A stretch of 64,000 nt of DNA from Vombatus ursinus (Eukaryota; Chordata; Mammalia; Diprotodontia; Vombatidae): the NCBI RefSeq assembly GCF_900497805.2, contig NW_020954569.1, positions 22,741,903-22,805,902 of the forward strand. The letters run 5' to 3'. Below the pieces are notes generated by a model. It saw only the letters and a program-made list of their open reading frames with translations. It had not been told where the DNA came from and ran no database searches. Each line of letters starts with the position of its first letter. Position 1 is the stretch's first letter. Below, piece after piece: positions 44,861-57,204 of this stretch. The position numbers were made by a program, and so were the translations under genes.

Positions 44861-45146
44861 TTTTAAAAAAAATTACTGCTCTCTTTAAAAGCCTTCAAAT
44901 GTTATCCATCATCCCTAGAATAATGTCTAAATGTTTTAATCTGGCATAAAAGACCTCCATAATCTGGCCTCAACCTATCATTTTCAAGTTTATCCTCTAC
45001 TTTTCTTTTCTGTGTAATAACTCTACATTCTATCCTGATTTCTCAAACACACATTGTTGCTGGCTCCATATTTTCCTTGCCCAATATGTCTTCTTCTTTT
45101 TTGTACGTTAATCTGAATCCAACTCATTTTTCAAGGCTACATCGAG

Positions 45147-45310
45147 GAGGCAGCTAGGTGGTGCAGTAGATAGAGCTCCAGCCTTGGAGCTAAGAGGATC
45201 TGAGTTCAAATCTGACCTCAGACACTTGAAACTTACTAGCTGTGTGATCCTGGGCAAGTCACTTAATCCCAAGTGCCTTATCAAAAAAAAAAAAAAAAAA
45301 GGAAGAAGTA
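45147..45310 (+). mobile_element. tRNA-headed marsupial SINE
   Basis: 'gaggcagctaggtggtgcag', 'gagttcaaatctgacctcag', 'gctgtgtgatcctgggcaag', then a poly-A tail of 18. A 15-bp target duplication with one mismatch, caaggctacatcgag (45132-45146) and caaggctacatcaag (45311-45325). Confidence 0.95.
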
Positions 45311-45451
45311 CAAGGCTACATCAAGTTCTATTTTCTTCGTGAAGCCTACCCTAATCAGACAAGTCCATGGTAATCTCTCTCTCCTATTTTGCTCTTGGTC
45401 TATGTAAATCATTGTCACTTAACCTATATAGATTATATTGTAATATTTTCA

Positions 45452-45612
45452 TAGAATCAAACCATTTCAGAACTGACAGAGATCTTAAAGATCATCTGGA
45501 ACAAGTCTTTCATTTTATATAAGATAAAATTAAGACAAAGATTTCTTAAGGTTGACATAGGTAGTTAGCAGTGGTCCACTCTAGAATTAGGTCTCCTAAT
45601 ACCTATATAATT
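45452..45612 (-). mobile_element. MIR/THER-type SINE (antisense)
   Basis: 'catagaatcaaaccatttca', 'gatcttaaagatcatctgga', 'tatataagataaaattaaga' follow the antisense order of the MIR variant also seen at 15262. Confidence 0.6.
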
Positions 45613-45734
45613 GGACTTTTCAAGATATTAACGCATGTGTGCTTGTATTGCCCCTCCACCTAGAGTAAAATCTGTCTGACAGCAGAAACAGACATTTTCA
45701 TTTTTCTATACCCGATTTTTAAAACATTTTTCCA

Positions 45735-46160
45735 TATGATAAAAAATCAATTTTTAACCTTTGTTGTTATTATTACATTAGGGAAGGGACTTTGATATAT
45801 AAATCTTTATGTTACTGTAGACATTTACCACAATATTGGTTACTCAATTTATATACAGCATAGAAAAGATAAGCAATTACAGATAAGAGAGGAAAACATA
45901 AATAGAATCTTAAAGGAGGGAATGAAAATGATAGCTTTGTAAATTGATGAGGTGACATCTTTTATTAGAGAAGAAGAAATCTATATGAGAAATAAAGGAA
46001 AATAAATGAAGCAATGAACTTCTATCATAATGTCCATCATAATTTGAAAACCTTGGTACTTCAACCAGTTTTAAGGTGTGGCATTTTAGGTAACGAATAA
46101 TGCCACTCTTAGACCAAGCTCACATGAGTTCAGTTGTCTCTATTTCTCAGCTAAATGTAC
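45735..46160. other. No recognised feature
   Basis: Unassigned AT-rich sequence. Confidence 0.4.
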
Positions 46161-46164
46161 TTCA

Positions 46165-46375
46165 TAGCTTGGACTTAGCATCAGAAAAGACATGGGTTCC
46201 AATCTCATCAAACTATGTGCCAATTGATCTCTCTCTCTGAGCTTATTTTCCTCATTTGTAAAGTGGAAGTAATAACTATTTTATCTACTTCATAATGTTG
46301 CTGAGAGAATTTATGAGATGAACTGTATAAAGTTCTTTGTAAACCTTAAAATGCTATATAAGTTATTAGAATATA
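46165..46375 (+). mobile_element. MIR/THER-type SINE
   Basis: 'catgggttccaatctcatca', 'ctctgagcttattttcctca', 'tttgtaaagtggaagtaata', 'gttctttgtaaaccttaaaa', 'tgctatataagttattag'. Confidence 0.75.
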
Positions 46376-46829
46376 TATAGACTTCATTACCTTAAAAGGT
46401 AACAGGTTAAAAATGCAAATTGACTTTTGCAAAATTTAGATAAATTCATTTATGTTAGTTTCTTCATTAACAATAAATGAGGGAAATTAGGGATATTTGA
46501 AATATGACCCTAAACATTTTCAAATTATTATAAAGTTATATGGCTCCCAGTCACACAATAATTAATTATAGAATTAAACTCAAAGCTCACCCAAAGGCAA
46601 GGGAAGTATGTAAAGAGGCTGTACATCATTGCAAACAAAGACTTGTGAAAGATGAGTGATATAAGTGATGGTATAGGAGAGATGTATTTACTAAAGATAA
46701 GGTGGTAAGAATCATATGGTAAGAATCAAGGATAACTATTGGATACCTAAGATGCTACATTTGTAGGAGTATGGGAAGGGAGACTAGGGCTTTACCACAG
46801 GTACAAACAAGAATTAATAGTGGTTCACA
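46376..46829. other. No recognised feature
   Basis: Unassigned sequence between two SINEs; no repeat or frame stands out. Confidence 0.4.
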
Positions 46830-47362
46830 GGGCAGCTAGGTGGCACACTGGATAGAGCTCTGGACTTGGAGTCAGAAAGACCTGACTTCAAATCCATACT
46901 AAAACACTTATTAGCTGTGTGATCATGGGCAAGTCACTTAAATTTTGTTTGTCTCAGATTCTTCATCTATAAAATGTGGATGGGGCAGGTAGGTGATACA
47001 GTGGATAGAGAGCACTGAGCATGGAATCAGGAAGGTTTATCTTCATGAGTTCAAATCTGTCCTCAGACATTTACGAGCTGGGTGACCCTGGGCAAGTCAC
47101 TTAACCCTGTTTGCCTTAGTTTCCTCATCTGTAAAATGAGCTGGAAAAGAAAATGGCAAACCATTCCAGTATCTTTACCAACAAAACCCCAAATGGGTCC
47201 ACAAAGAGTCAGACAGAACTGAAATTGTTGAACAACAACAAAATGGGGGGAATAATAGAAACTACCTGTTTCCATGCTGTGACCATCAAGGAGATAATTT
47301 TAAAGCCTTAGCACAATCCCTAGCACATGGTAAGCACTATGTAAATTTTAACAATTATTTAT
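46830..47362 (+). mobile_element. MIR/THER-type SINE with tRNA-like head, split by MAR1
   Basis: Left half 46830-46985: 'ggcagctaggtggcacactg', 'gctgtgtgatcatgggcaag', 'cttcatctataaaatgtgg'. Right half 47245-47362: 'gaataatagaaactacctgt', 'cacaatccctagcacatggt', 'aagcactatgtaaattttaa'. A MAR1 lies between the halves, so the MIR-type copy is older. Confidence 0.75.
46986..47240 (+). mobile_element. MAR1-type CORE-SINE nested in an older SINE
   Basis: 'caggtaggtgatacagtgga', 'ctgggtgaccctgggcaagt', 'cctcatctgtaaaatgagct', 'aaatggcaaaccattccagt', 'aaaccccaaatgggtccaca', 'gaacaacaac'. Flanks aaaatgtggatgggg (46971-46985) and aaaatgggggg (47241 on) fit an imperfect target duplication. Confidence 0.9.
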
Positions 47363-47364
47363 TG

Positions 47365-49215
47365 ACCTATGCCCATGAGATTTAGGGGTAAGGCTGCCTT
47401 GGGGGAGAGAGAAGGTGTAGGCACACTGGCAAAAAAAGGAGTAGGAGGGAACAGGCCATACCTTGTCCTCACTAACTTGAGCTCAGGCTAATTTTTTTCT
47501 AATCTTCCTGTTCTGAATCTCCCAGAAACACAAGGTATATGCTTTGGAGACCAGAGTAGTTACTCCTCCCCTTATCCTTATATCAGGTCTGAAGATTCCT
47601 AGTTATGTATTTGACCGCTGATATCCATATAATATGAGGGGAAATAGAGAAAGGTTTCAGTGAATTAGGTAGACCCCTGCAGAAAGGCATAGGCAATGGT
47701 TACAGGAAGATTTAGGCACAGATGGCTTTTGATCTTCATTATATAAAGGAGTGCTTATTCTCATAAGATCACAAATGAATCAAAATAATGATGTTTGAAA
47801 TATCAATGTCAATAGGGACAACTATGTCCTACAAATATTTTAGTTGACACTGTCTGGGTGCAAATGTTGGGTGACTGAGCTAGGGATTAGAGTCATCACC
47901 TTCATTTTACTTTAATAATAATTTGAAAACAAGATTTTAGAAGGATGATTTGCAAACCCAAAGTAGACTATTTCTTCTCACAAGAAAACGGTAATGTGGC
48001 ATCATAGATGCAATTCTAGGAAAAATCCAGTAGGTGGCATAAATATCCCTTGTTTTCAGAAGTAGGATAGCATTAGTAATCAGAACAAGAATGCTGGAGT
48101 GTTCCAGACAGGATAAGGCAGAAGGAGTGGGCATGTTCTCAGATGCTGCTGAAAAACTGATACAAGTCTTGATTTGGAATTAGGCCCTGTCTTTTGTAAA
48201 CAGGAATGTCTGCCTTCATCTGTTTGTTATTTGTGGTTTCTGAGTCTTTATATGAATAGAATGGCAAGTCACCAGTGTACCTCATAAATATCTGTATCTT
48301 AATCAAACACAAGTGACATTATGCATGAACACGCACATAAAAATTAAACAAACAAAGTGATGGATCTGACCTAATCCCACAAAATTCATGGAAATTCATT
48401 GCCAAAGGCTTGTATATAACCTTTAATCAAGTAATCTCCTGATATGGAAAACCAGTCACTGTTTGGAAAGTTCCCAAGCACAGAGAGGTTACTTACAAAA
48501 GAAATCATAAACCAAATCATATAATTATATCCAGTCATCAGCATTGCTGATTTCCTTATTCATACAGCAATACTCTTTTTTCATCATCTACATCCCACAA
48601 ACCTTTGTTAGCTCATCTCTAAGCTGTCTTCTTCCCTTGACCCTGATCTTGTCCTTCCTCTTGAACTTTCATGCTAAATAGGCAGGAGCTCCTCCCAGGT
48701 TAGTGATGGAAGAATCATGTAAGAATATTTTAATAGAATTTCCCAGATCTGGACTCTGGAAGTAACTTATTAAAGTTGAATATGTTGGGAATGTATGCAT
48801 ATATTTAGGCATGGTACATATAAAACCAACTATTAATATAATTAGACCTTTCTATAGAAGTTTATTTCTACAACTGTCTCTTTCCCACACATATTAAATT
48901 CTTATTCTCTCATCTTCTCATTCTACTTTAGCCCATTTCCCTTTTAACAACAGTACTTAGGTGTTTGTCTTCTGGCAAACCCCAAATCACTCTAACCTCT
49001 AGTTTGACTTCCACATCTTATTCACCAAAATAGTTATTGTAACAAGAACTTTCCTCTTCACATATGACTTTAAAATCCTGCACTGAGTTAAGTTTCAGCT
49101 TCTTAATCTGTAAAGGAAGTACAAAGATGGAGATGATGTTTAAGGTTCTCCATATACCTAAGGTTCCTGGATTCTGTTACCCAAATATTCACTGATTCAT
49201 TGACTCTCTCCTTCA
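47365..49215. other. No recognised feature
   Basis: About 1.85 kb without a nameable repeat or gene. Confidence 0.4.
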
Positions 49216-49220
49216 ATTGT

Positions 49221-49375
49221 GATATACATACATATACACATGTATATTATATATATATTATATTATATATGTATACACATGTATATTATATATATTATAT
49301 ATATTTTGCCAGTGTGTATATATATGTGTGTGTATTATATGTGTGTATATATATATATTATATATATATATATAT

Positions 49376-49429
<54 letters not shown>
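49221..49429. repeat. TA/TG-rich tract followed by (GA)n
   Basis: Alternating TATA/TGTA units (49221-49380) then (GA)n (49381-49429). Overlapping frames (Ile/Tyr/Val, then Arg-Glu or Leu-Ser repeats) are artefacts. Confidence 0.95.
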
Positions 49430-49784
49430 TATCCCCATAGTACAGTGTAAACATCCCAACGTCAGGAACTTCTTATTATTTTTTTCATTATATTTATGGA
49501 CCCAGTGCCTCCCACACAGTCGGTGTTTGCTTTGACAATATATACTTCTCCAGAACTTCTTCAGTTTAGGTTTCAAAGATATTCTATTATTTTTGTTTCT
49601 CCATCTTTATTCTACATCTAATTACTTAATATCTTTGACTGTGATTTTATTAATTATATTATTCCTAATAGAGTATGATAACTTTGTAAATGAATTCATG
49701 TGAGTGGCTCTGAAAATACTTTCCTACACAGGATCCCTTCCTTTTGACCCATACAATATATCCTATATTCTATGATGCTTCACA

Positions 49785-50038
49785 GGCAGCTAAGTGGCAC
49801 AGTGGACAGAGTGCTGAGTCTGGAGTCAGGAAGACTCCTCTTCCTGGGTTCAAAGCCAGCCTCAGTCACTTAAGTAGCTTTGTGACCCTGGACAACTCAC
49901 TTAACCCTATTTGTAAGTTTCCTTACATGTAAAATGAGCTGGAGAAAGAAATGGCAAACCACTGAAGTATCTTTGCCAAGAAAACTCCAAAAGGAGTCAT
50001 GAAGAGTCAGAAATGACTGAAACATGACTAAACAACCA
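49785..50038 (+). mobile_element. MAR1-type CORE-SINE
   Basis: 'ggcagctaagtggcacagtg', 'tttgtgaccctggacaactc', 'catgtaaaatgagctggaga', 'aaatggcaaaccactgaagt', 'aaactccaaaaggagtcatg'. A 14-bp target duplication with one mismatch, tatgatgcttcaca (49771-49784) and tatgatgtttcaca (50039-50052). Confidence 0.95.
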
Positions 50039-50054
50039 TATGATGTTTCACAAT

Positions 50055-51950
50055 GTACAGAATAATCTAATAATTCTCCTTTCAAACCTCTCTATACTAA
50101 TTACTGCATCACAGTTAAACTCACCATCATTGTACTTCTCTTCTTGGGAAGCAAAACTATCTAAACTATATTGGTTCTTTTCTCACTCAACACCCTGAAA
50201 TGTTGCCAAATTCTGGATTTTGATTACATTATCGTGTGTTTAAATTGAGTCTTTCATATGCAACCCAAAGATAAATCTTTCACTTAATCTTTGATCTCAG
50301 TAGGGTTAGCCATTTATTCCAAATAATTTGAGGGGTACTGAAAGCCCTTCACTGATAAAACTATCTTCTCAATATTCTTCCATGCTTCCTATAACTTTAA
50401 CATCACTTGCTCATTAGGATGACACATTCTAGTCCCTTTTAAGAGGCAAATATTTCTGGAAGGAAGAGGGCAATATGTCAACACTTATTCAAAAACCACA
50501 TGAACTGTCATTTAACTTTTTCTTTGGATTAACTAATAAATCTCTAAGAAAACAGCATGCTATAAAAGTAAATTTACATAAGGATAGGGTGTAATGGTGG
50601 ACCTGGCTCATACCAGTCCCCTGTCTACTATTACTTTAGGTTTAATATTGAATTAAACAAGATACTCTTAGGTCATCTTACATTTTTTAAAAAGGAGCTT
50701 ACTTATCTACGGCATATAGGATATTAAACAAGGATATTAAGGATTTTAAACAAGGACAATGAAGCACTTAGTTTAGGTAGCCATGCCATACTTTACCCTT
50801 TTGCTTTCATACAAAAATGTATCTGGTCAGCAGGGCAGGATGGGATGACTTTTGCAGCCCAGGGACATTTGCCAAGTCTGAAGGGTCCTGACTTCATGTG
50901 GGTGGGCCTTTTAATAACCTTTAGTGACTGGAAAGCCACATCAGTACAGCTAGGGTCCACCAGAAATTTGCATCAATGGAATGATGGCTTGACTTTTAAG
51001 ATGCCCGTTCCCCCACCACCACTGTGCTAATTCAGTCTCAGAGACAGCTTCTTGCTTTTTAGAGAAATACCTGGCCTATGTTAGAGAGGGGAGGAAAGCT
51101 GATAGATAGGGATCCTATAACATCCCACCCCTTTGTGGCAAGTCCTAAAGATGTTCCAGAGTATTTTCCACTGTATAAATAGGTAAATAGCTTTAGGGCT
51201 TTTATCAGACAATACTAATTTAATTGATGTGAAGGGCTTGTCATAAGTAGAACTGGGAAGAAGGAAGGGAAAACTAAATTAGAATGATAGTAAAAATAAA
51301 TCAGATAGATAAAACTGTCTAAAAGCCCCCATGGAAATATCAAAATAACCATTAGAAACTAAAATTCAAAAACCCAGGCCTTGACTTCCCTCTTTGAAAT
51401 GATTAAGGCCTAAATCTCAATAATGTGTAATCATCCATAATGTAGGTGATATAAAATTATTGTAGGTCAAAGAGATTCTCCTGATGTTAGGTGCTGATAA
51501 GGAGCAGGAGCAGCACCTGGAACATAAGTGCCGCAGCCTAATTTTGCTTTTTTGGGAGTTAACACTTTCTCATCGTGTGCCAGGTTCATCTGATACTTGT
51601 TAAAGGAGGCTATAATTTTCTTATATCCAACTTAACATGGGAACTGAGTCAATACTGAAATTTAGGCCCAGATATTTCTGACTATTTTTGCATCTGTCAA
51701 GGAATTGTGCATGATTTTCAAACATGCTTCAGAGAAACCTACTTTATAGTCATCAAACAATAAAGCAATAGGTCTCATATTCCACACATCTCAATCAGTT
51801 GTATGCCTGTAACAATGTTCCTTGCTAAAGAATATTAATGGGAAAAAAACTGCTTAGGCCCTACTTGCATCTCGATTTAATATTATCTTGGTAAACACAA
51901 AGATTATTCTCAAAAATATTTTTTCTTGTCTCATAAAGAGACCTGAAAGC
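50055..51950. other. No recognised feature
   Basis: About 1.9 kb of unassigned sequence. The part 51480-51940 is less AT-rich and shows no repeat signature. Confidence 0.4.
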
Positions 51951-51957
51951 AAACATA

Positions 51958-52205
51958 GAGATTAGGTGGTGAGGTGGATAGAGCACTAGACCTGACTTCA
52001 AATTTGGCCTCAGACTCTTACTAGTTATCTGACCCTGGGCAAATTACTTAATCTCTGTTTGACTTATTTTCCTTATCTGTAAGAAGGGGATAATAACAGC
52101 ATCTACCTCCCAGGGTTATTGTGAGAATCAAATGAGATACTTGTAAAATACTTATCAAAGTCCCAGCACATAGTAAATGCTATATAAATCTTTATAATAA
52201 TAATT
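51958..52205 (+). mobile_element. MIR/THER-type SINE
   Basis: 'taggtggtgaggtggataga', 'tgaccctgggcaaattactt', 'taagaaggggataataacag', 'ctacctcccagggttattgt', 'gtcccagcacatagtaaatg', 'ctatataaatctttataat'. Confidence 0.8.
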
Positions 52206-52209
52206 CGAT

Positions 52210-53200
52210 TTTATAATTACTTTATTAAAAATACTTAACATATTTGAATTAACACACTAATTACTAATATTTAGTTAATCATCATTTTTAGGAATAAAGC
52301 TTATTTTTTTTTCCTAAATTTTTTTATTCCCCTTCCATCTCTCTTGAGAATTAATCCATTAGTGCCTTCAATATTGTAAATCTGGGTGGCAAAAGGTGTG
52401 TGGAGTCTAGTGATTCTTCCTACAGTTCCTATAGTTCCAGTTTTAATTCCTCATGAATCATATTTGGAACTATTAATATTAGTGTCCAAATGCAGTGACT
52501 ACAGTACCCTTGATGAAAAAGTTACAAATTATGGCGTATTGTTTTATTTTTTATCTTTGTCATCCACCTGAAACTTTCATCCTTTACTTTTCTTGGAGTG
52601 ATCTAGATTAATTGAATATTTCACCAAGCTTCTTATATACATTTCCTCTCCAATGCCTTCCTTATCTTAGGTAGGAAAAAAAAGAAAAAAGACTGTTCAT
52701 AGTCTTCCTCTTTACTCCTCCATAAGATTTCATAAATCAGTTGGAGTCTAAATTCGCATTGACTTTCACTGCCATATTTCTCTACATAGTAGGGGATACA
52801 TACATACATATTCATACATATATACATATACATACACACACACGTACTATATATATATATATAATACACATACTATATATATACATATACATACACACAC
52901 ACGTATATATGTAATATATAATAGAAATAGAGTTTCAAGTTAGAAATGACAAAATTTGGGAACAAATTGGATGTGGGGGTAAATGAGTTTGAGGAATGAC
53001 AAAGGTATCAAGTTTAGGTGACTAAGAGGCAGGTAGTATCCTTGAAAACAATAGGAAATTTGAGAATACTTGAAGTTATTTGGGTAAGAATGATTAATTC
53101 TGTTTTGGACAAGCTAAGTCCTCCCTATAAGACACCCAGTTTGAGATGTTCAAAATATAATTGATGGGATGGGACTAAAAAAAGTAAAAATGGAAAAATA
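52210..53200. other. No recognised feature except a TACA/TATA tract
   Basis: Unassigned sequence with an imperfect (TACATA)n/(CACA)n tract at 52795-52925. Confidence 0.4.
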
Positions 53201-53204
53201 GCAT

Positions 53205-53445
53205 TTATAAAAAGCCTATTACGTACTAGGTACTTTGAAAATGTTAACTCATTTGAATCTCACAAAAATCCTATAAGGTAGATGATATTATTATCCCTAT
53301 TTTACAGTATAGGAAATTGAGGCAAATAGAAGTTAATTGACTTGCCTAGGGTCCCACAGCTAGCAAGTATCTGAGGCCATATTCAAATTCAGATCTCCCT
53401 GACTCCAGAGTCAAAACTCTATTCTTAGTGCCACTTGACTGCTCA
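53205..53445 (-). mobile_element. MIR/THER-type SINE (antisense)
   Basis: 'tttgaatctcacaaaaatcc', 'tccctattttacagtatagg', 'aattgacttgcctagggtcc', 'cacagctagcaagtatctga', 'agtgccacttgactgc'. Confidence 0.78.
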
Positions 53446-53449
53446 GATC

Positions 53450-53765
53450 TCAGGAGAAACGCTAGGTCTGGCTATGTAGCTCTGGTAATCATCTTTAGAA
53501 AGTTGATCATCGAACCCGTGAGATCTGATAAGATCCCCAAGTGAAACAGAACAAAAAGAGAAGAGGGCCCTGAACATAGACTGGGCTCTTCCCAGCATGA
53601 TAAAACTTGTCAGAGATCAGAGATTGGTGGAATAATCTCTAAATACCTAGCATTGCCTCCATGCTTCCATAGAGTCATTGAAGCAGGACTTTATGTTATA
53701 TTCTATGTGAATATAGACTTTCCACATACAATAGCTTAAAACTAACATTACTTATCTTATTTAAA
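53450..53765. other. No recognised feature
   Basis: Unassigned sequence between two MIR copies. Confidence 0.35.
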
Positions 53766-53774
53766 ACAAAACAA

Positions 53775-53965
53775 AACACTTATTAGCTGTGACTGGGAAA
53801 GTCACTTAACCTTTCTCAGCTTCAGTTTCCTCAACTGTAAAATGTGGATATGGGTATAATTACAGCACCTACTTCATAAGATTATTGTGGGGATCAAATA
53901 CAACATGATATTTGTAATGTGTTTAAAACAGTGCCTGGCACATTAGACATTTAATAAATGTATGT
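53775..53965 (+). mobile_element. MIR SINE
   Basis: 'cacttattagctgtgactgg', 'gcttcagtttcctcaactgt', 'gcacctacttcataagatta', 'acagtgcctggcacattaga', 'catttaataaatgtatgttc'. Confidence 0.8.
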
Positions 53966-54580
53966 TCTTCCCATCTTTCTACTTAATATTGCTATTATTT
54001 TACTACCAGAATGATGATGATGATGATGATATAAAGCATTTTACAAATGTATTTGTAACATTTGTGAAGCAGCAGTTTCACCTTGCTCCCCCCACTTCTA
54101 AACTATGCAAGGATACAGCTTCAAAATGCATCGAATATTTCTACTTGCAATGAATTGTTTAAAGTCTTCTAATTAGTGGTGGTTTCAACAGTCTTAATAA
54201 AATTTCAGATCTCTGGTCAAACTCCAACATGCACAAAGATCTGACCTTGAAACTAAGCTACAAAATCCAAAGTCTCTGTTTTGAGACACTCCGCATGCTG
54301 TCTTATATATTGACATTGCCCATAAAGCGTTGCCATTTCCTTGTACCAATCATTTTAAGAATTTCTGAGTCTCAGGAAAGTGATGTTACTGTAAGATATT
54401 GACTCTTTAGAATTTACCAAAAAACAAAACCTCAGAATCTGTATATCCAAACCATTCTTGCTCTTCAAAGTTACCACATGTAAGATGAAGCTTAATCATA
54501 TGGTATTGTATTCACATTGTTAAGAAATATTATTAATAATACTTTCTTAATCATAATAAATTAACCATGTTATTGCAGGA
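53966..54580. other. No recognised feature
   Basis: Unassigned sequence with a short (GAT)n run at 54010-54031. Confidence 0.4.
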
Positions 54581-54584
54581 GACC

Positions 54585-54740
54585 ATAACAGTTAGGGAGT
54601 TGGCCTGAGATTCAGGAAAATATGGGCTATAATCTTGTTTCTGAAGCATAGTGTCTGTGTGACCTTGGATAAGCTTTTGGTGCTCCAGGCAATTCTCTCA
54701 GACTAAACTGCTAAATAATTTTACAGGTCATGAGGCTTTC
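54585..54740 (+). mobile_element. MIR-related SINE, diverged
   Basis: 'gttggcctgagattcaggaa', 'ctgtgtgaccttggataagc', 'ctccaggcaattctctcaga'. Same variant as at 4805. Confidence 0.55.
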
Positions 54741-54744
54741 CTCA

Positions 54745-55580
54745 ACAGGAGTTCCCTTTACCAAGGAAATCAAAGACCAAAAAAGAAAAAAAATAAAGAA
54801 ATGACCACATCATGTGGATCAGAGAACTTGTATATATCATGTGACTGTACATAAAGTGATAGGTACATGAGAGAGGTGGGAATCAGATGCTATCAGAGAT
54901 CTGAGGAAGGAAAGATTATTCCTAAATGGAGAGGGGAGGTCAGGGAAGTATTTTTGGAGTAAGCATCATGTCCTAGGTCTGGGGAAAATAGTCTGGGACA
55001 TAGCAACCAATAGGTTGGAGTTTGGTACATACAAAGTTGCTCAAAAGGCAAACTAAAAATATCTACAAAAACAGACTGTCAATTCATATCAGTCTTCAAA
55101 TTTATTAAAGATGCCAGGCTTTGTAAACATGACAGGCATCAGTGGTAGCTCCCAACAGAATAAGGGCAGAGTTCATGGTGACGAGATATGAAGTTCAGAA
55201 CTTAGATCTCTGCCTCCTGGCACTTGCTTATAAACATACTCATCATCACACCTGGCTGCCCTGTAAGGAAAACCTAACAAAGCAGTTGGATACATACAGG
55301 AAGGGACATTTGAGTCAGGTTTAAAGACAAAAATAGTTAGGATTTAAATAGGCAAAGATTTTATTTTGGGGGGAGGGATGATGCCCAAGGCATTCCAAGT
55401 TTAAAGAGTGATATGAACGAAGAAGTAAATACAAGAAAACAGAATGTTTTAGGAGGGCATGGAATAGCCAAGTTTGATGAAAGCATAAAGTTCCTGAAAG
55501 GAAATAGCATGAGACAGGCATGGAAAGGAGGGTTGGCACCTGTTTACTAAGGGAAGGACTTGAATCATATACACCGATAG
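54745..55580. other. No recognised feature
   Basis: Unassigned. The part 55290-55545 resembles a degraded L2 in composition but no block could be aligned with confidence. Confidence 0.3.
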
Positions 55581-55584
55581 AAGT

Positions 55585-56130
55585 TCATTTCATAGAATCA
55601 CATAGCCTCAGAATGCATGCATAGAAAAGAACTTCAGAAACCATTGAGCCCCAGACAAGAATGGCCTTTGCAACAACACTAATAAATGGTCATCTGGTCT
55701 TTGCTTGTTGACCAGCAATAAAGGGGAACCCATTGTGACTAACCAGAAAAGCATAACTCACATTATTAGGAAGCTTTTCCTTCCATCAAAGCTAAATGTG
55801 CATCTTCTCAACATCCACAAACTAAATGCTACTAGTTTTCTCTCTGAGGTAAAGTAAAATAAGTGTACTTCCTCTCCTCCCCTCCCCCACCATGAGAGAC
55901 CTTCAAATACTAGAAGACAGCTGGCACATATCCTGGTAGAGTTTTTACTTCAGCATAAACATTTCCATTTCCTCCAGGGATGTTCTTATGACATTAACTT
56001 TAAGGTTCTTAGTTATCTTGGATACTCTAAGCTTCGTGAGCCTATCCAGGTCCTTCTGAAAATGTGGCCTCCAGAAGGGAACCTTATGCTCCAGATGTGG
56101 TAGGACCAAGGCAGACTATAACAGCACTAT
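55585..56130 (-). mobile_element. L3/CR1-clade LINE 3' end (antisense)
   Basis: Antisense counterpart of the 3' part of the element at 7110-8690: a 'catagaatcacatagcctca' tail, 'gcaataaaggggaaccca', 'taggaagcttttccttccat', 'ccttcaaatactagaagaca', 'aggtccttctgaaaatgtgg', 'gctccagatgtggtaggacc'. Confidence 0.75.
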
Positions 56131-56224
56131 TCCCCTCCTAATTTGTCTTGTTGTGGTTTTGGACCTAGCTTTTCATCAGTACGGGGAATTCTCAGTGTGA
56201 AAATTCCTTCCAGTAATGGAACTT

Positions 56225-56365
56225 GGTAATATCATTTTAAAATAGAGTCTTAGAGAGTTGCCTGGGAAACTGAGGAGCAAAGTGCTTTGTCTATTAATCA
56301 AGTATAGGATTTAAGCCTAGGTCTTTCTAACTCTAAGCTAGTCATTCATTATATTATGCTGACTT
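56225..56365 (-). mobile_element. MIR-type SINE (antisense)
   Basis: 'gagtcttagagagttgcctg', 'ggaaactgaggagcaaagtg', 'ggatttaagcctaggtcttt', 'cattatattatgctgac'. Matches the variant with an 'agagttgcct' CORE flank. Confidence 0.6.
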
Positions 56366-56369
56366 TCAT

Positions 56370-57040
56370 ACCTAAGGTTATACTAATTTTCTCTGCTGCC
56401 ATATTACACTGTCGATCTTCACTGAATTTTAAGTCCTCTAAATGTTATTTTTTTGTCAAATAATTTGCTATTTATTCGGCACTCTCTTCATCTTGTACTT
56501 ATGGAGCCTGGATGACCACTTTTGGGGTATGTGATAGTGGGGCTCACTTTTATATATGGGCAAGTCTAGATGGTTGCTGAGGTATCTTCGAACTCTCAAG
56601 TTTTGTGATCTGTCAGGTGATCTTTGTTTTGTTTTGCTCTGTTTTAGTCAAAAAGCAAGATAGTACATTTTCCTTCATTAAATATCATGCCTATTAATCT
56701 GCAGGACATTAATGCTCTGAAAATTAGAGTTCATTATATACTACACGAGAGTGATGTTTTCCCAGGTGCTATTCTAACTTTTATACTTAATACTACTTGC
56801 CGCACTTCTCTTTCCAATAGCAAGTATAAGTTTATAATCACAATAACATTGTTCATTATTCATCCTGCCTTTCCCTAACTCACATTGCATAATTCTTTAC
56901 TGAATACCTCTTCATGTCTCTAACTATTCTCTTTTGGTTTTCATCAACACACATTTATTAAGCACACACTTAAAAATATTTCAAAGACAAGTTACCAGGT
57001 TAAATCAAATTATTTTGCTTTAATTCAGAGAGTTTCAATT
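56370..57040. other. No recognised feature
   Basis: Unassigned sequence. Confidence 0.4.
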
Positions 57041-57044
57041 CTTA

Positions 57045-57200
57045 CAGAATATCCTCCTCATGACAGTACTGTTAGGTATGTTGTACAAATATTATTATTG
57101 CCATTTTAGAGTTTTGAATACCGCAGCAGAGAGGCATTAATTTTCACGTGGCCAGACAGTAAGCATGCATTGGATTAGAATTGCATAACCTCTCTATTTG
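57045..57200 (-). mobile_element. MIR-type SINE (antisense), diverged
   Basis: 'gttaggtatgttgtacaaat', 'attattattgccattttaga', 'agagaggcattaattttcac', 'gtggccagacagtaagcatg'. Confidence 0.5.
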
Positions 57201-57204
57201 TGTT

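Larger units (their letters stand above)
44868..45730 (+). mobile_element. L2 LINE 3' region, interrupted by two SINEs
   Basis: 'ttaaaagccttcaaatgtta', 'taaaagacctccataatctg', 'gcctcaacctatcattttca', then 'ttcttcgtgaagcctaccct' and finally 'cctccacctagagtaaaat' correspond to the sense L2 end. A SINE (45147-45310) and an antisense MIR (45452-45612) lie within it. Confidence 0.6.
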
